Positions 5,802-11,603 of a stretch of 12,608 nt of DNA are shown piece by piece. The stretch's first letter is position 1; each line of letters begins with the position of its first letter. A model generated the notes under the pieces. The model ran no database searches. It saw only the letters and a program-made list of their open reading frames with translations, and was not told the origin of the DNA. Origin of the DNA: M50B91 sp964526665 (GTDB lineage Bacteria; Patescibacteriota; Gracilibacteria; UBA4473); contig CAZGJL010000023.1 in assembly GCA_964526665.1 (NCBI GenBank), positions 1 to 12,608 of the forward strand. The letters are read 5' to 3'. The position numbers and the translations under genes are program-made.

Positions 5802-7024
5802 AGAAGGCGTTTAAAAAATTCTATTACGGAGTCACCAATGTGACCGATGTTAAAATTCAACAATGCACGAGGTGCACCATATCTTTGTGCAAAATGAATT
5901 AATCCAATAGCGGTTACAAACCCAGGATCATCTGTTCTATCAATAATTCCCTCAATATCACGAGGAAATCCAATTTGTACAGGGAGTTGAAGAACTTCTC
6001 GAGCAAGTTCTACGGTTCCAGGCATTTTAACAGTGCTTCCACAGAGAACTACTCCAGCAGGAAGTGCTCCTGCACGATCAATTTTTGTGAGTTCATCATG
6101 AACCATCAAGAAAATTTCGTGATATCGTGCTTCAATAATTTGAGACATTTGTTTTTTTGATACGACATGTGCGTCTGTTCGTGAAATTTGAGTTAAATCA
6201 ATTTCTTCTCGATCAGCAATATCATTTGGCTGACAGTTTCCGTATTCAATTTTTAATTTTTCAGCAGTATCAATCGCTGCACGTGCTCCAATAGCAATAT
6301 CATTTGTCACATGTTCACCACCGACAGGAAGAACAGCAGAATAAATTACTGATCCTTCTTCAAATACGGCCAGACTTGTTGACCCAGCTCCAATTTCAAC
6401 AATAACAACGCCGAGTTCTTTTTGTTTACGATCAAGTGCCGCCTCTGCCGCAGCAAGGTGGGAAGGAATAATTTCTTCAAGTGTTACACCTGTCTGATAT
6501 AAGCATTTTTCAAGATTTCGGATGGCAGCTGTTTGTCCAGCAATAATATGTGCTTCCACTTCAAGACGAATTCCGGTCATTCCAACAGGATATTTAACAT
6601 GATGTTGTGCATCTACAGAAAAGCTTCGAGGAATAGTACGTAGAATTTCTCTATTTGCAGGAAGACTTACAGCACGCGCTGCATCAAGAACACGATCTAC
6701 ATCGTCTTCTGTTATTTCTGCTCGATTTCCACCGATAGCAATAACTCCACGAGAATCAAATGTTTCAATACTTGGTCCAGAAAAGCTTACAAAAACACGG
6801 TGAATAGCTTCACCACTCATTCTTTCGGCATCTTCGAGTGCGGCTGAAATGCATCCAACAGCTTCATCCATGTCAGAAATTATTCCGCGACGGATTCCTG
6901 ATGAGGGTGCAGATCCTACCCCTATAATGTTTATGAGCGGTTTTTTGTCTTCGACAACACCGACTACAACACGAATACGAGATGATCCTATATCGAGAGC
7001 TGTAAATATTTTTTGTTGAGCCAT
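5795..7024 (-). CDS. ftsA: Cell division protein FtsA
   Basis: FtsA is the actin-like protein that tethers FtsZ to the membrane and recruits later divisome proteins. The ATG at 7024 (MAQQKIFTALDIGSS) gives 409 aa, matching the family; an in-frame ATG at 7138 adds 38 residues that lack family features and would start upstream of the promoter. Phosphate-1 motif LDIGSSRIRV is at 10-19. The phosphate-2 region (209-220) reads VEIGAGSTSLAV, with Glu where the classical motif has Asp and Ala for one Gly. The adenosine motif near 327-336 is LCGSTVKMPG rather than the usual GGG form. The C-terminus SVIEFFKRLLP is a good amphipathic membrane-targeting helix. First gene of the ftsA-ftsZ operon, with a promoter just upstream. 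Confidence 0.97.
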   Translation of the reverse strand: MAQQKIFTALDIGSSRIRVVVGVVEDKKPLINIIGVGSAPSSGIRRGIISDMDEAVGCISAALEDAERMSGEAIHRVFVSFSGPSIETFDSRGVIAIGGNRAEITEDDVDRVLDAARAVSLPANREILRTIPRSFSVDAQHHVKYPVGMTGIRLEVEAHIIAGQTAAIRNLEKCLYQTGVTLEEIIPSHLAAAEAALDRKQKELGVVIVEIGAGSTSLAVFEEGSVIYSAVLPVGGEHVTNDIAIGARAAIDTAEKLKIEYGNCQPNDIADREEIDLTQISRTDAHVVSKKQMSQIIEARYHEIFLMVHDELTKIDRAGALPAGVVLCGSTVKMPGTVELAREVLQLPVQIGFPRDIEGIIDRTDDPGFVTAIGLIHFAQRYGAPRALLNFNIGHIGDSVIEFFKRLLP

Positions 7025-7292
7025 TTGAGTTCTGATTTGATTCACTGTAAATATTAGCAGGGCAGAAAACCTTGTGCAAGCATTTTCTTCACTCGTAGAG
7101 CGGGTGAACCGATTTTTTGTCCAACAAAAAACATACACACAAAGGGTTTCGCTGTATTGACTCAGTAAAAAAAAAGTCGAGAAAACAAAAAATGTGTTCA
7201 GCTTTTTCTTTGAAGCCTCTATGAAATCACCCTAAAAGAGTCATGAAACGCTCGTTATTTAATTTTTTTAAAAATAAGGATGGGAGTTTTCC
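7025..7292. other. Gene-free 268-bp spacer between the exonuclease and ftsA
   Basis: This is the largest stretch without a gene. It holds the ftsA promoter near its left end (7051-7079), several A/T runs, and a short palindrome GGGAGTTTTCCC (7283-7294) touching the exonuclease stop. That palindrome is not followed by a clear U-tract, so I do not call it a terminator. I see no convincing small ORF, RNA gene or riboswitch. Confidence 0.5.
7051..7079 (-). promoter_or_regulatory. ftsA-ftsZ promoter
   Basis: On the minus strand -35 TTGCAC (7074-7079), spacer 17 bp, -10 TAATAT (7051-7056) with an extended TGC immediately before it. The predicted leader is about 20 nt and contains no SD (CAGAACTCAA before the ATG). 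Confidence 0.55.
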
Positions 7293-8249
7293 CTAGAAAA
7301 GGGATAATTGGTCTTTATTCTGCTCTTTTCTTGATTCATTTTCTTGTTCAATGGGAAGTCCTTGTTCTATTTTTTTATTCAACTTAAAGAGGCGAGCAGC
7401 AAGTATTCGAAAACTTATTTTCTCAAAAAATGCTTGTATAGGATCTTCTGTAATATGGAAGGTCGGATTCCAATCAAATACAATGGGAGAATCAGTTTTA
7501 ATTTTGGAAAGAATTTTGCATTGGCGAACATACTCTTCTTCTGCTTCAAGTTTTTCTCTCCATCTTATAGAAAGTTCAGACTTATGTTTAAAAATATTAT
7601 CGAGTGTGTCCCATCGCTGAATCCATTCTGCGGCTGTTTTAGGACCACATCCAGCAAGACCTTTGAAGTTATCAGAGCTATCGCCTACAAGAGCCTTAAA
7701 ATCAATCATTTGCTCAGGAGTTACCCCAAATCGGGCTTTGACTTCTGCGGGTCCGTAAAGAGGGGATTGATCAATTTTTCCATTAAGTTTTACCAGATGA
7801 ATTCGATTATTCAGTAATTGGGAATAATCCAAATCGCCACTAACAATATAGGCATTCATATTTTTTTCTGCTGCCTGAACAGCAAGTGTTCCACAAATAT
7901 CGTCAGCCTCAAATCCAGGGAGTTTCAAAAGAGGAATACTAAAGGCAGTTAGTAATTCTTCTACGAGAGGAATTTGTTCATAAAAATCATTCGGAGTAGG
8001 TGTTCGATGCGCTTTGTATTCTTTATCAAGTTTGTGACGAAACGTTGGTTCTTTTGTATCGAAGGCCACAATAAGTCGCTCTGGGCGAAAATGTTCGATA
8101 ATAGAAATCAGCATTGAAGAGAAGCCATAGACCATTCCTACAGGCATATTATTCCATACCGGAACGAAGCCTTGATTGATTCCGTGGTATGCCCGATGCA
8201 TGATGGCATTTCCATCAATAATCACGACTGAATTTTTAGTTTGCCACAT
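7293..8249 (-). CDS. Stand-alone 5'-3' exonuclease (Pol I N-terminal / FEN family) with beta-clamp-binding tail
   Basis: This 318-aa protein matches the 5' nuclease domain of DNA polymerase I, which removes RNA primers and 5' flaps with two metal ions. Visible motifs are VVIIDGNAIMHRAYH with metal-ligand Asp12, AFDTKEPTFRHKL, GFEADDICGTLA, VSGDLDYSQLL, and GDSSDNFKGLAGCGPKTAAE, which carries acidic ligands and the helix-3-turn-helix. No polymerase domain follows: the gene ends after a polar Glu/Lys/Gln tail whose last five residues, Gln-Leu-Ser-Leu-Phe (codons 7296-7310), exactly match the canonical QL[SD]LF beta-clamp-binding motif. That suggests recruitment to the sliding clamp during Okazaki fragment maturation or repair (inference). 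It is divergent from the GlgA-like gene; no SD is seen. Stand-alone homologues are often annotated as exo or polA-like. Confidence 0.93.
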   Translation of the reverse strand: MWQTKNSVVIIDGNAIMHRAYHGINQGFVPVWNNMPVGMVYGFSSMLISIIEHFRPERLIVAFDTKEPTFRHKLDKEYKAHRTPTPNDFYEQIPLVEELLTAFSIPLLKLPGFEADDICGTLAVQAAEKNMNAYIVSGDLDYSQLLNNRIHLVKLNGKIDQSPLYGPAEVKARFGVTPEQMIDFKALVGDSSDNFKGLAGCGPKTAAEWIQRWDTLDNIFKHKSELSIRWREKLEAEEEYVRQCKILSKIKTDSPIVFDWNPTFHITEDPIQAFFEKISFRILAARLFKLNKKIEQGLPIEQENESRKEQNKDQLSLF

Positions 8250-8295
8250 TTTTACTAGTGAGGAAGGCAGAATGCTCGATTTTTTTATTTTCTTC

Positions 8296-8304
8296 TGGTA
8301 TTAT
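8296..8304 (+). promoter_or_regulatory. Extended -10 (TGG-TATTAT) of the GlgA-like gene
   Basis: TGG followed by TATTAT (8299-8304, 5/6) forms an extended -10 in the 81-bp divergent spacer. Expected start is near 8311, giving a leader of about 20 nt without an SD. TACAAT at 8323-8328 lies only 2 nt before the ATG and is too close to act as its -10. Confidence 0.5.
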
Positions 8305-8330
8305 ACCCTGATTCAATCACTTTACAATTT

Positions 8331-8879
8331 ATGACAACAACTCGCACCGCTCCCACAAAAAAAACCACAAAGACAAAATTTAACATAGGTGTTGTGAGTG
8401 CTATTACAGAATCAGGAAATTCTGTTTTGTTATGTACAGCTATGGAAGCGATGTGTGCATTAGGCTTTGGAGTTGAGGTATTAGCAGAAGGTGATGCATC
8501 AGCACAAGACCGTTGTTTTAAATGTGCAGAAAATTTTCCACAACAATTTTCAATGCTTGAGAGCTTGTCAGATAATCATGAAAATATTTTGAAAAAATCA
8601 GACGTAATTGTTTTTCCTGCTCGTCCAGAAAAAAAGGAATTAGAAGCTGTTCTTGCCGCGGGTGTTGTTCCTATTCTTCCAGAAGAATGTGGGTTAGATA
8701 ATTTTGATGCCCAAAAAGAGACAGGAAGCGCCTTTACATTTGAAGAAGATAATATTTGGTCCCTCGTTGCAGCATTAGTACGGGCATCAGAAAATAGAAA
8801 ATTTAGTTGGGATTGGAAAATGATTCAACAGAATTTATCAGAAGTATATTACAAAGATTTTCTTTCTAAAAAAAAGTGA
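8331..8879 (+). CDS. Orphan GlgA/GT5-like C-terminal domain, probably not catalytic
   Basis: The 182-aa protein begins with a basic Thr/Lys tail (1-16) and then follows, by eye, the C-terminal Rossmann half of bacterial glycogen synthase in order. Residues 19-30 resemble the strand of AVVSRLTSQKG, 90-100 (SDVIVFPARPE) resemble ADVILVPSRFE, 109-124 the GTLPLV...GGL stretch, 131-150 (TGSAFTFEEDNIWSLVAALV) resemble SGFVFEDSNAWSLLRAI, and 158-174 (FSW...EVYY) the final FSW...ELYY. The whole N-terminal GT-B domain is missing. The Arg and Lys of SRLTxQKG are Ala24 and Gly29, and TGGL is Glu-Cys-Gly-Leu, so transferase activity is unlikely. It could be a carbohydrate- or nucleotide-sugar-binding regulator. 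It ends in the window's only TGA stop. The likeness is from memory of the family and needs a profile search. Confidence 0.72.
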   Translation: MTTTRTAPTKKTTKTKFNIGVVSAITESGNSVLLCTAMEAMCALGFGVEVLAEGDASAQDRCFKCAENFPQQFSMLESLSDNHENILKKSDVIVFPARPEKKELEAVLAAGVVPILPEECGLDNFDAQKETGSAFTFEEDNIWSLVAALVRASENRKFSWDWKMIQQNLSEVYYKDFLSKKK

Positions 8880-8896
8880 AGCATTGCTCCACTTTT
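8868..8896. terminator. Hairpin terminator between the GlgA-like gene and the secreted-protein operon
   Basis: AAAAGTG (8872-8878) pairs with CACTTTT (8890-8896), with an inner AGC/GCT extension. The left arm overlaps the GlgA-like stop codon. Eight A (8868-8875) precede it, which gives the minus-strand operon a good U-tract; the plus strand has only four T, so termination is likely stronger for the leftward operon. Confidence 0.6.
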
Positions 8897-8921
8897 AAAT
8901 AGTCATTGTGAATAGGAAACT

Positions 8922-9680
8922 CTAGTTTTCCATATTTCCTTCAAGTCGACTTCCTCGATACATCCTTCGCAAAGAAGGTCCTTGGTATACATATTCTTTT
9001 TTGTCTTTTCTTCCTTTTTTTGAAAGGTATTGACGATTATCCAAATATTTTTTCCATCCTTCAGTTGTTTCTTGTGAATCAAGACGTTTGTTTCGTTGAG
9101 CGGCCTCGGTGCTCCAGAATTTCCCTGATAATTGTCCAGTTCGAGTCATGTCTGTGGCAGAACCACTTTTTATCCCAGAACGAGCATTTCGACGACGAAC
9201 ACGCTCAGTAGCAGTTGTTTTTTGTCGACGAGAATCTTCTAATAAAAATTGTTTTGTAGATCCAAGATGTTGATTTGTTGTCATTCTTCGTGCTCGTTGT
9301 TTTATTCCAAGACTTATGACACGATCAGCTCCGCCTCGAGTGAGAGTCCCACTTCCAATACGAGATCGGCGAAGTACAGGTTTTTTTTCAGTTTTTTCTG
9401 TGTTCGCAGGGCGAGCTGCGAGTCTCCGTTGCCAACGACGTTTCAGTACTTCTTCAGGACTAAGTCCAGTTTTGGCTGGTGCATAGTCTTCACAAGAGTC
9501 AACACGTTTCCATGTGTTTGGAATATTGTCATTTGTGAATACTTTACATCGTCCAAGCGGATCAATTGCCGATTGCTCAATGGTGCTTGTTTCAGCGTCA
9601 TATGCTGTAACTGATACATCTTCTGTTGCAAAAGCAAATGCAGGAAGAATAAGTGCCGTAGCCAGTAGAATTTTATTCAT
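8922..9680 (-). CDS. Secreted, highly basic Arg/Lys-rich protein, 252 aa
   Basis: A classical signal peptide (MNKILLATALILPAFAFA) ends in Ala-Phe-Ala, with cleavage expected after residue 18. The mature protein starts acidic and contains a Cys pair (GRCKVF...VDSCEDY, about residues 45 and 63) that could form a disulfide. It then becomes strongly basic: by eye about 51 Arg/Lys against 28 Asp/Glu overall, with clusters such as KRRWQRR, LRRSR, RARRM and RVRRRNARS. The middle is low in hydrophobics and probably extended; Trp/Tyr residues return near the end (KEYVYQGPSLRRMYRGSR). No family is recognised. The ATG is 2 nt after the stop of the upstream FN3 gene, so the two are surely one operon. A surface polyanion-binding role is only a guess. 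Confidence 0.85.
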   Translation of the reverse strand: MNKILLATALILPAFAFATEDVSVTAYDAETSTIEQSAIDPLGRCKVFTNDNIPNTWKRVDSCEDYAPAKTGLSPEEVLKRRWQRRLAARPANTEKTEKKPVLRRSRIGSGTLTRGGADRVISLGIKQRARRMTTNQHLGSTKQFLLEDSRRQKTTATERVRRRNARSGIKSGSATDMTRTGQLSGKFWSTEAAQRNKRLDSQETTEGWKKYLDNRQYLSKKGRKDKKEYVYQGPSLRRMYRGSRLEGNMEN

Positions 9681-9682
9681 GA

Positions 9683-10789
9683 TTAATTAGAATTACGATT
9701 GCGAAGGAGTCGATCTCTCAATGCTTGAAGTCGACTACGAGAACTATTGCTTCTTGTTGTAACAGAACGAGAAGTTCCTGTAGAAGAGGCGTTCGATGAT
9801 GTTGTTTTTTGTTGTAAGGAAGTGAGTTCAGTTTGATATTTTCTTATGAGAACTTTTAATTCCGCAATACGTGCCGTTACTTCAGAATTTGTTGTCGGAG
9901 TAGGTGTGGTAGCGGGAGTAGTAGGTGTTGTTGGAGTAGTAGGTGTTGGAGCAACAGTTATGCCCCCTACATCATGGCGAATTCCGAGGTTCCTTCGTGT
10001 TAATATAAGACGCGCATAGACTGATTTTTGTCGTAAAGTAAATGGTGCCAGGGTTGTGAAACTTATTGTTTCACTTTTCCCGAAACGAGTACTTCCGTCT
10101 TTTAAATATCCAGCAGCATAATACGTTTTTCCAGAATCTAATCCTTCAATAAAAGAAGTGAATATAGTGGAAGGAACAATTATTTCTGCAACAGGAGAAG
10201 AAAGATCATCATTTTCTGATAACACAAGAACAAATCCGTCGTATTCAGCTGTTCCTAGATCAGGAGTAGACCATTTGAGGTGAGCAGATGTATCAAATTC
10301 TTCAGTATTCAATCTCCCGAAATCAGGATCAAGACTGCTTGAAGAGTTATCTACGATTATGGGATCATTTGCTGCAATGGGTTCAGAATCGACATCTCCA
10401 TTAGATTTCCATTCCCATTTCAATATTTTTGATCCGTTATTTAAAAACCATGCTCGTCCATCGGTTCTCAATGAATATGCTCGAAAGAAATATGTTTTGT
10501 CGCGTTCAAATCCAGCTGCGCGCAAGGGGAGAGAGTTTACACTCTTTGTGACCTTGTTTTTCCAAAATTTATCATTTCGAATATCATTTTCTACCGTACT
10601 ATACTGAAGAACATATCCACCATCTTGATCAAACATTTCACTATCAGTGAGGAGGTCCCATTCAATAAGAATTTGAGAACCAGCAGGAGTTACATCAATG
10701 TTTTCAATTTGTCCGGCAAAGACATTTGATGAAAACATAAGAGCAAAGGCTATGCTTCCAAATATTGTTAGTTTTGATATGTGTTTCAT
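9683..10789 (-). CDS. Secreted FN3-domain surface protein with Thr/Pro linker and basic tail, 368 aa
   Basis: The signal peptide (1-25) ends in Asn-Val-Phe-Ala before Gly26. Two beta-sandwich domains follow that look like fibronectin type III: about 27-135 (start IENIDVTPAGSQILIEWD; end KTYFFRAYSL) and about 165-248 (start TSAHLKWSTP; end KTYYAAGYLKDG...ISFTTL). After a linker comes a Thr/Pro-rich stretch at about 283-303, then a short coiled-coil-like helix (VTARIAELKVLIRKYQTELTSL) and a Ser/Thr/Arg-rich tail (about 335-368). Such an arrangement is typical of cell-surface adhesins or envelope-associated proteins; the basic tail may contact an anionic surface, as may the basic partner encoded 2 nt downstream. 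No LPXTG or PEP-CTERM sorting signal is visible. Signal peptidase I is encoded just upstream. Function beyond secretion is unknown. Confidence 0.88.
   Translation of the reverse strand: MKHISKLTIFGSIAFALMFSSNVFAGQIENIDVTPAGSQILIEWDLLTDSEMFDQDGGYVLQYSTVENDIRNDKFWKNKVTKSVNSLPLRAAGFERDKTYFFRAYSLRTDGRAWFLNNGSKILKWEWKSNGDVDSEPIAANDPIIVDNSSSSLDPDFGRLNTEEFDTSAHLKWSTPDLGTAEYDGFVLVLSENDDLSSPVAEIIVPSTIFTSFIEGLDSGKTYYAAGYLKDGSTRFGKSETISFTTLAPFTLRQKSVYARLILTRRNLGIRHDVGGITVAPTPTTPTTPTTPATTPTPTTNSEVTARIAELKVLIRKYQTELTSLQQKTTSSNASSTGTSRSVTTRSNSSRSRLQALRDRLLRNRNSN
9915..9948 (-). repeat. 16-bp direct repeat in the Thr/Pro linker of the FN3 gene
   Basis: GGAGTAGTAGGTGTTG occurs at 9915-9930 and again at 9933-9948 (plus-strand reading), an 18-nt period equal to six codons. 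It encodes Pro-Thr-Thr-Pro-type units, so slippage would change linker length in frame. Confidence 0.75.
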
Positions 10790-10828
10790 TGTAAATGTTA
10801 TTAAGAAACGGGAAAAGACTCCCTATAA

Positions 10829-10856
10829 TTAGTACGAGAAAAAGAAAAGAAAGCAA
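10829..10856 (-). promoter_or_regulatory. Possible promoter of the FN3/basic-protein operon
   Basis: In the 99-bp gap after lepB the minus strand shows TTGCTT (10851-10856), a 16-bp spacer and TACTAA (10829-10834). The match is modest and other -10 registers (TATAGG at 10822-10827) are possible. The leader would be about 35 nt and has no SD near the ATG. Read-through from lepB is an alternative. Confidence 0.33.
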
Positions 10857-10888
10857 TTATTTTTCTCATTAAAAAAGACAGGATGAGT

Positions 10889-11557
10889 CTACTGCTCGTC
10901 TGCAGCTATGTCAATTTTTGCTGGAGTAGCAAATAAATCATGAGATAGGCTACGAACTTTTGTTACGGGCCAGATAACAAATTCTGCTCGTCCACGAATT
11001 TTTTTCGCTAAAACAAAGGGTGTATTGGAATCAGTACAATCAAATTCAAAACATTTACGAGCATCAAGTGATTCAAGGCGATTGTCTCCAAATAATAAAT
11101 AAGAATCTTCAGGAACAATAAATTTTTCTAATGCCGCAAAGGTGCGTCCGCTATTTTTCTCAGACAAATAAGACTCTGGAAGTTCTGTTCGTTCATATTC
11201 ACCTCCAGTGAGATAAACTTTCCCATCAACTATTTCTACTACGTCACCGGGAACACCGATAACACGCTTGATATAGTTTTTGTCAGTTGTTGGTGGACGA
11301 AAGACAACGATTTCTCCTCGATTCGGTTCACGCATGAATGAATAAAGAAACTCATTTACAAAAATGAATTCTCCGTTGCCGTGATAACAATTTTCATCAA
11401 ATTGATTCAAGGTAGGGCACATGGAGGGACCACTCACACGGAAAAATTGAAATACATAAAAACGAATAAAAAGTACCAATCCCAGCAGAAGTATTAATTC
11501 TAATAAAAAACTGCCCCAAGATTGATCATCGGATTTGAGCCAAGAAGTAAAATTCAT
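10889..11557 (-). CDS. lepB: Signal peptidase I
   Basis: Type I signal peptidase removes signal peptides from exported preproteins on the outer face of the membrane. The 222-aa protein has one N-terminal membrane anchor (about 17-37), then box B with catalytic Ser45 (SGPSMCPTL), catalytic Lys97 in YIKRVIGVPGD, and the late box GDNRLESLDAR (157-167). After this box a short segment KCFEFDC holds Cys169 and Cys174, which could pair. The catalytic dyad is intact. It is encoded immediately upstream of two signal-peptide-bearing proteins that could be among its substrates (inference). The ATG at 11557 is placed 7 nt after a promoter -10 with no SD; the divergent bPH2 gene starts 46 bp away. Confidence 0.97.
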   Translation of the reverse strand: MNFTSWLKSDDQSWGSFLLELILLLGLVLFIRFYVFQFFRVSGPSMCPTLNQFDENCYHGNGEFIFVNEFLYSFMREPNRGEIVVFRPPTTDKNYIKRVIGVPGDVVEIVDGKVYLTGGEYERTELPESYLSEKNSGRTFAALEKFIVPEDSYLLFGDNRLESLDARKCFEFDCTDSNTPFVLAKKIRGRAEFVIWPVTKVRSLSHDLFATPAKIDIAADEQ

Positions 11558-11564
11558 CGCCGGA

Positions 11565-11593
11565 AGTGTAGTTCAAAAAAAAATGTGGTACAA
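11565..11593 (-). promoter_or_regulatory. lepB promoter, -10 ending 7 nt before the ATG
   Basis: On the minus strand -35 TTGTAC (11588-11593), 17-bp spacer containing nine T, and -10 TACACT (11565-11570). The ATG follows after TCCGGCG, at the predicted transcription start. The -35 shares bases with the -10 of the divergent gene at 11604. Confidence 0.5.
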
Positions 11594-11594
11594 T
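11586..11594 (+). promoter_or_regulatory. Extended -10 (TGG-TACAAT) of the bPH2 gene
   Basis: TGG plus TACAAT (11589-11594) lies 9 nt before the ATG at 11604, predicting a leader of about 3 nt. It overlaps the lepB -35 on the opposite strand. No good -35 is seen, which is common for extended -10 promoters. Confidence 0.5.
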
Positions 11595-11603
11595 TTTTTT
11601 GTT

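Noticed and set aside
7025..7138. A 38-residue N-terminal extension of FtsA from the ATG at 7138.
   Set aside because: The added residues have no family features and include the region of the best promoter; MAQQKIFTALDIGSS is a normal FtsA start.
7243..7296. A 17-residue basic ORF on the plus strand (MKRSLFNFFKN...).
   Set aside because: Too short, overlaps the exonuclease stop antisense, and has no supporting context.
8877..8913. Reading TGA as glycine (code 25) would extend the GlgA-like protein to the TAG at 8911-8913.
   Set aside because: An intact RF2 with an SPF motif is encoded in the same window and no conserved gene needs UGA as sense; the GlgA similarity also ends just before the TGA.
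10824..10829. A perfect TATAAT on the plus strand between the FN3 gene and lepB.
   Set aside because: No plus-strand gene lies downstream and no -35 is visible; it is probably chance in AT-rich DNA overlapping the leftward promoter region.
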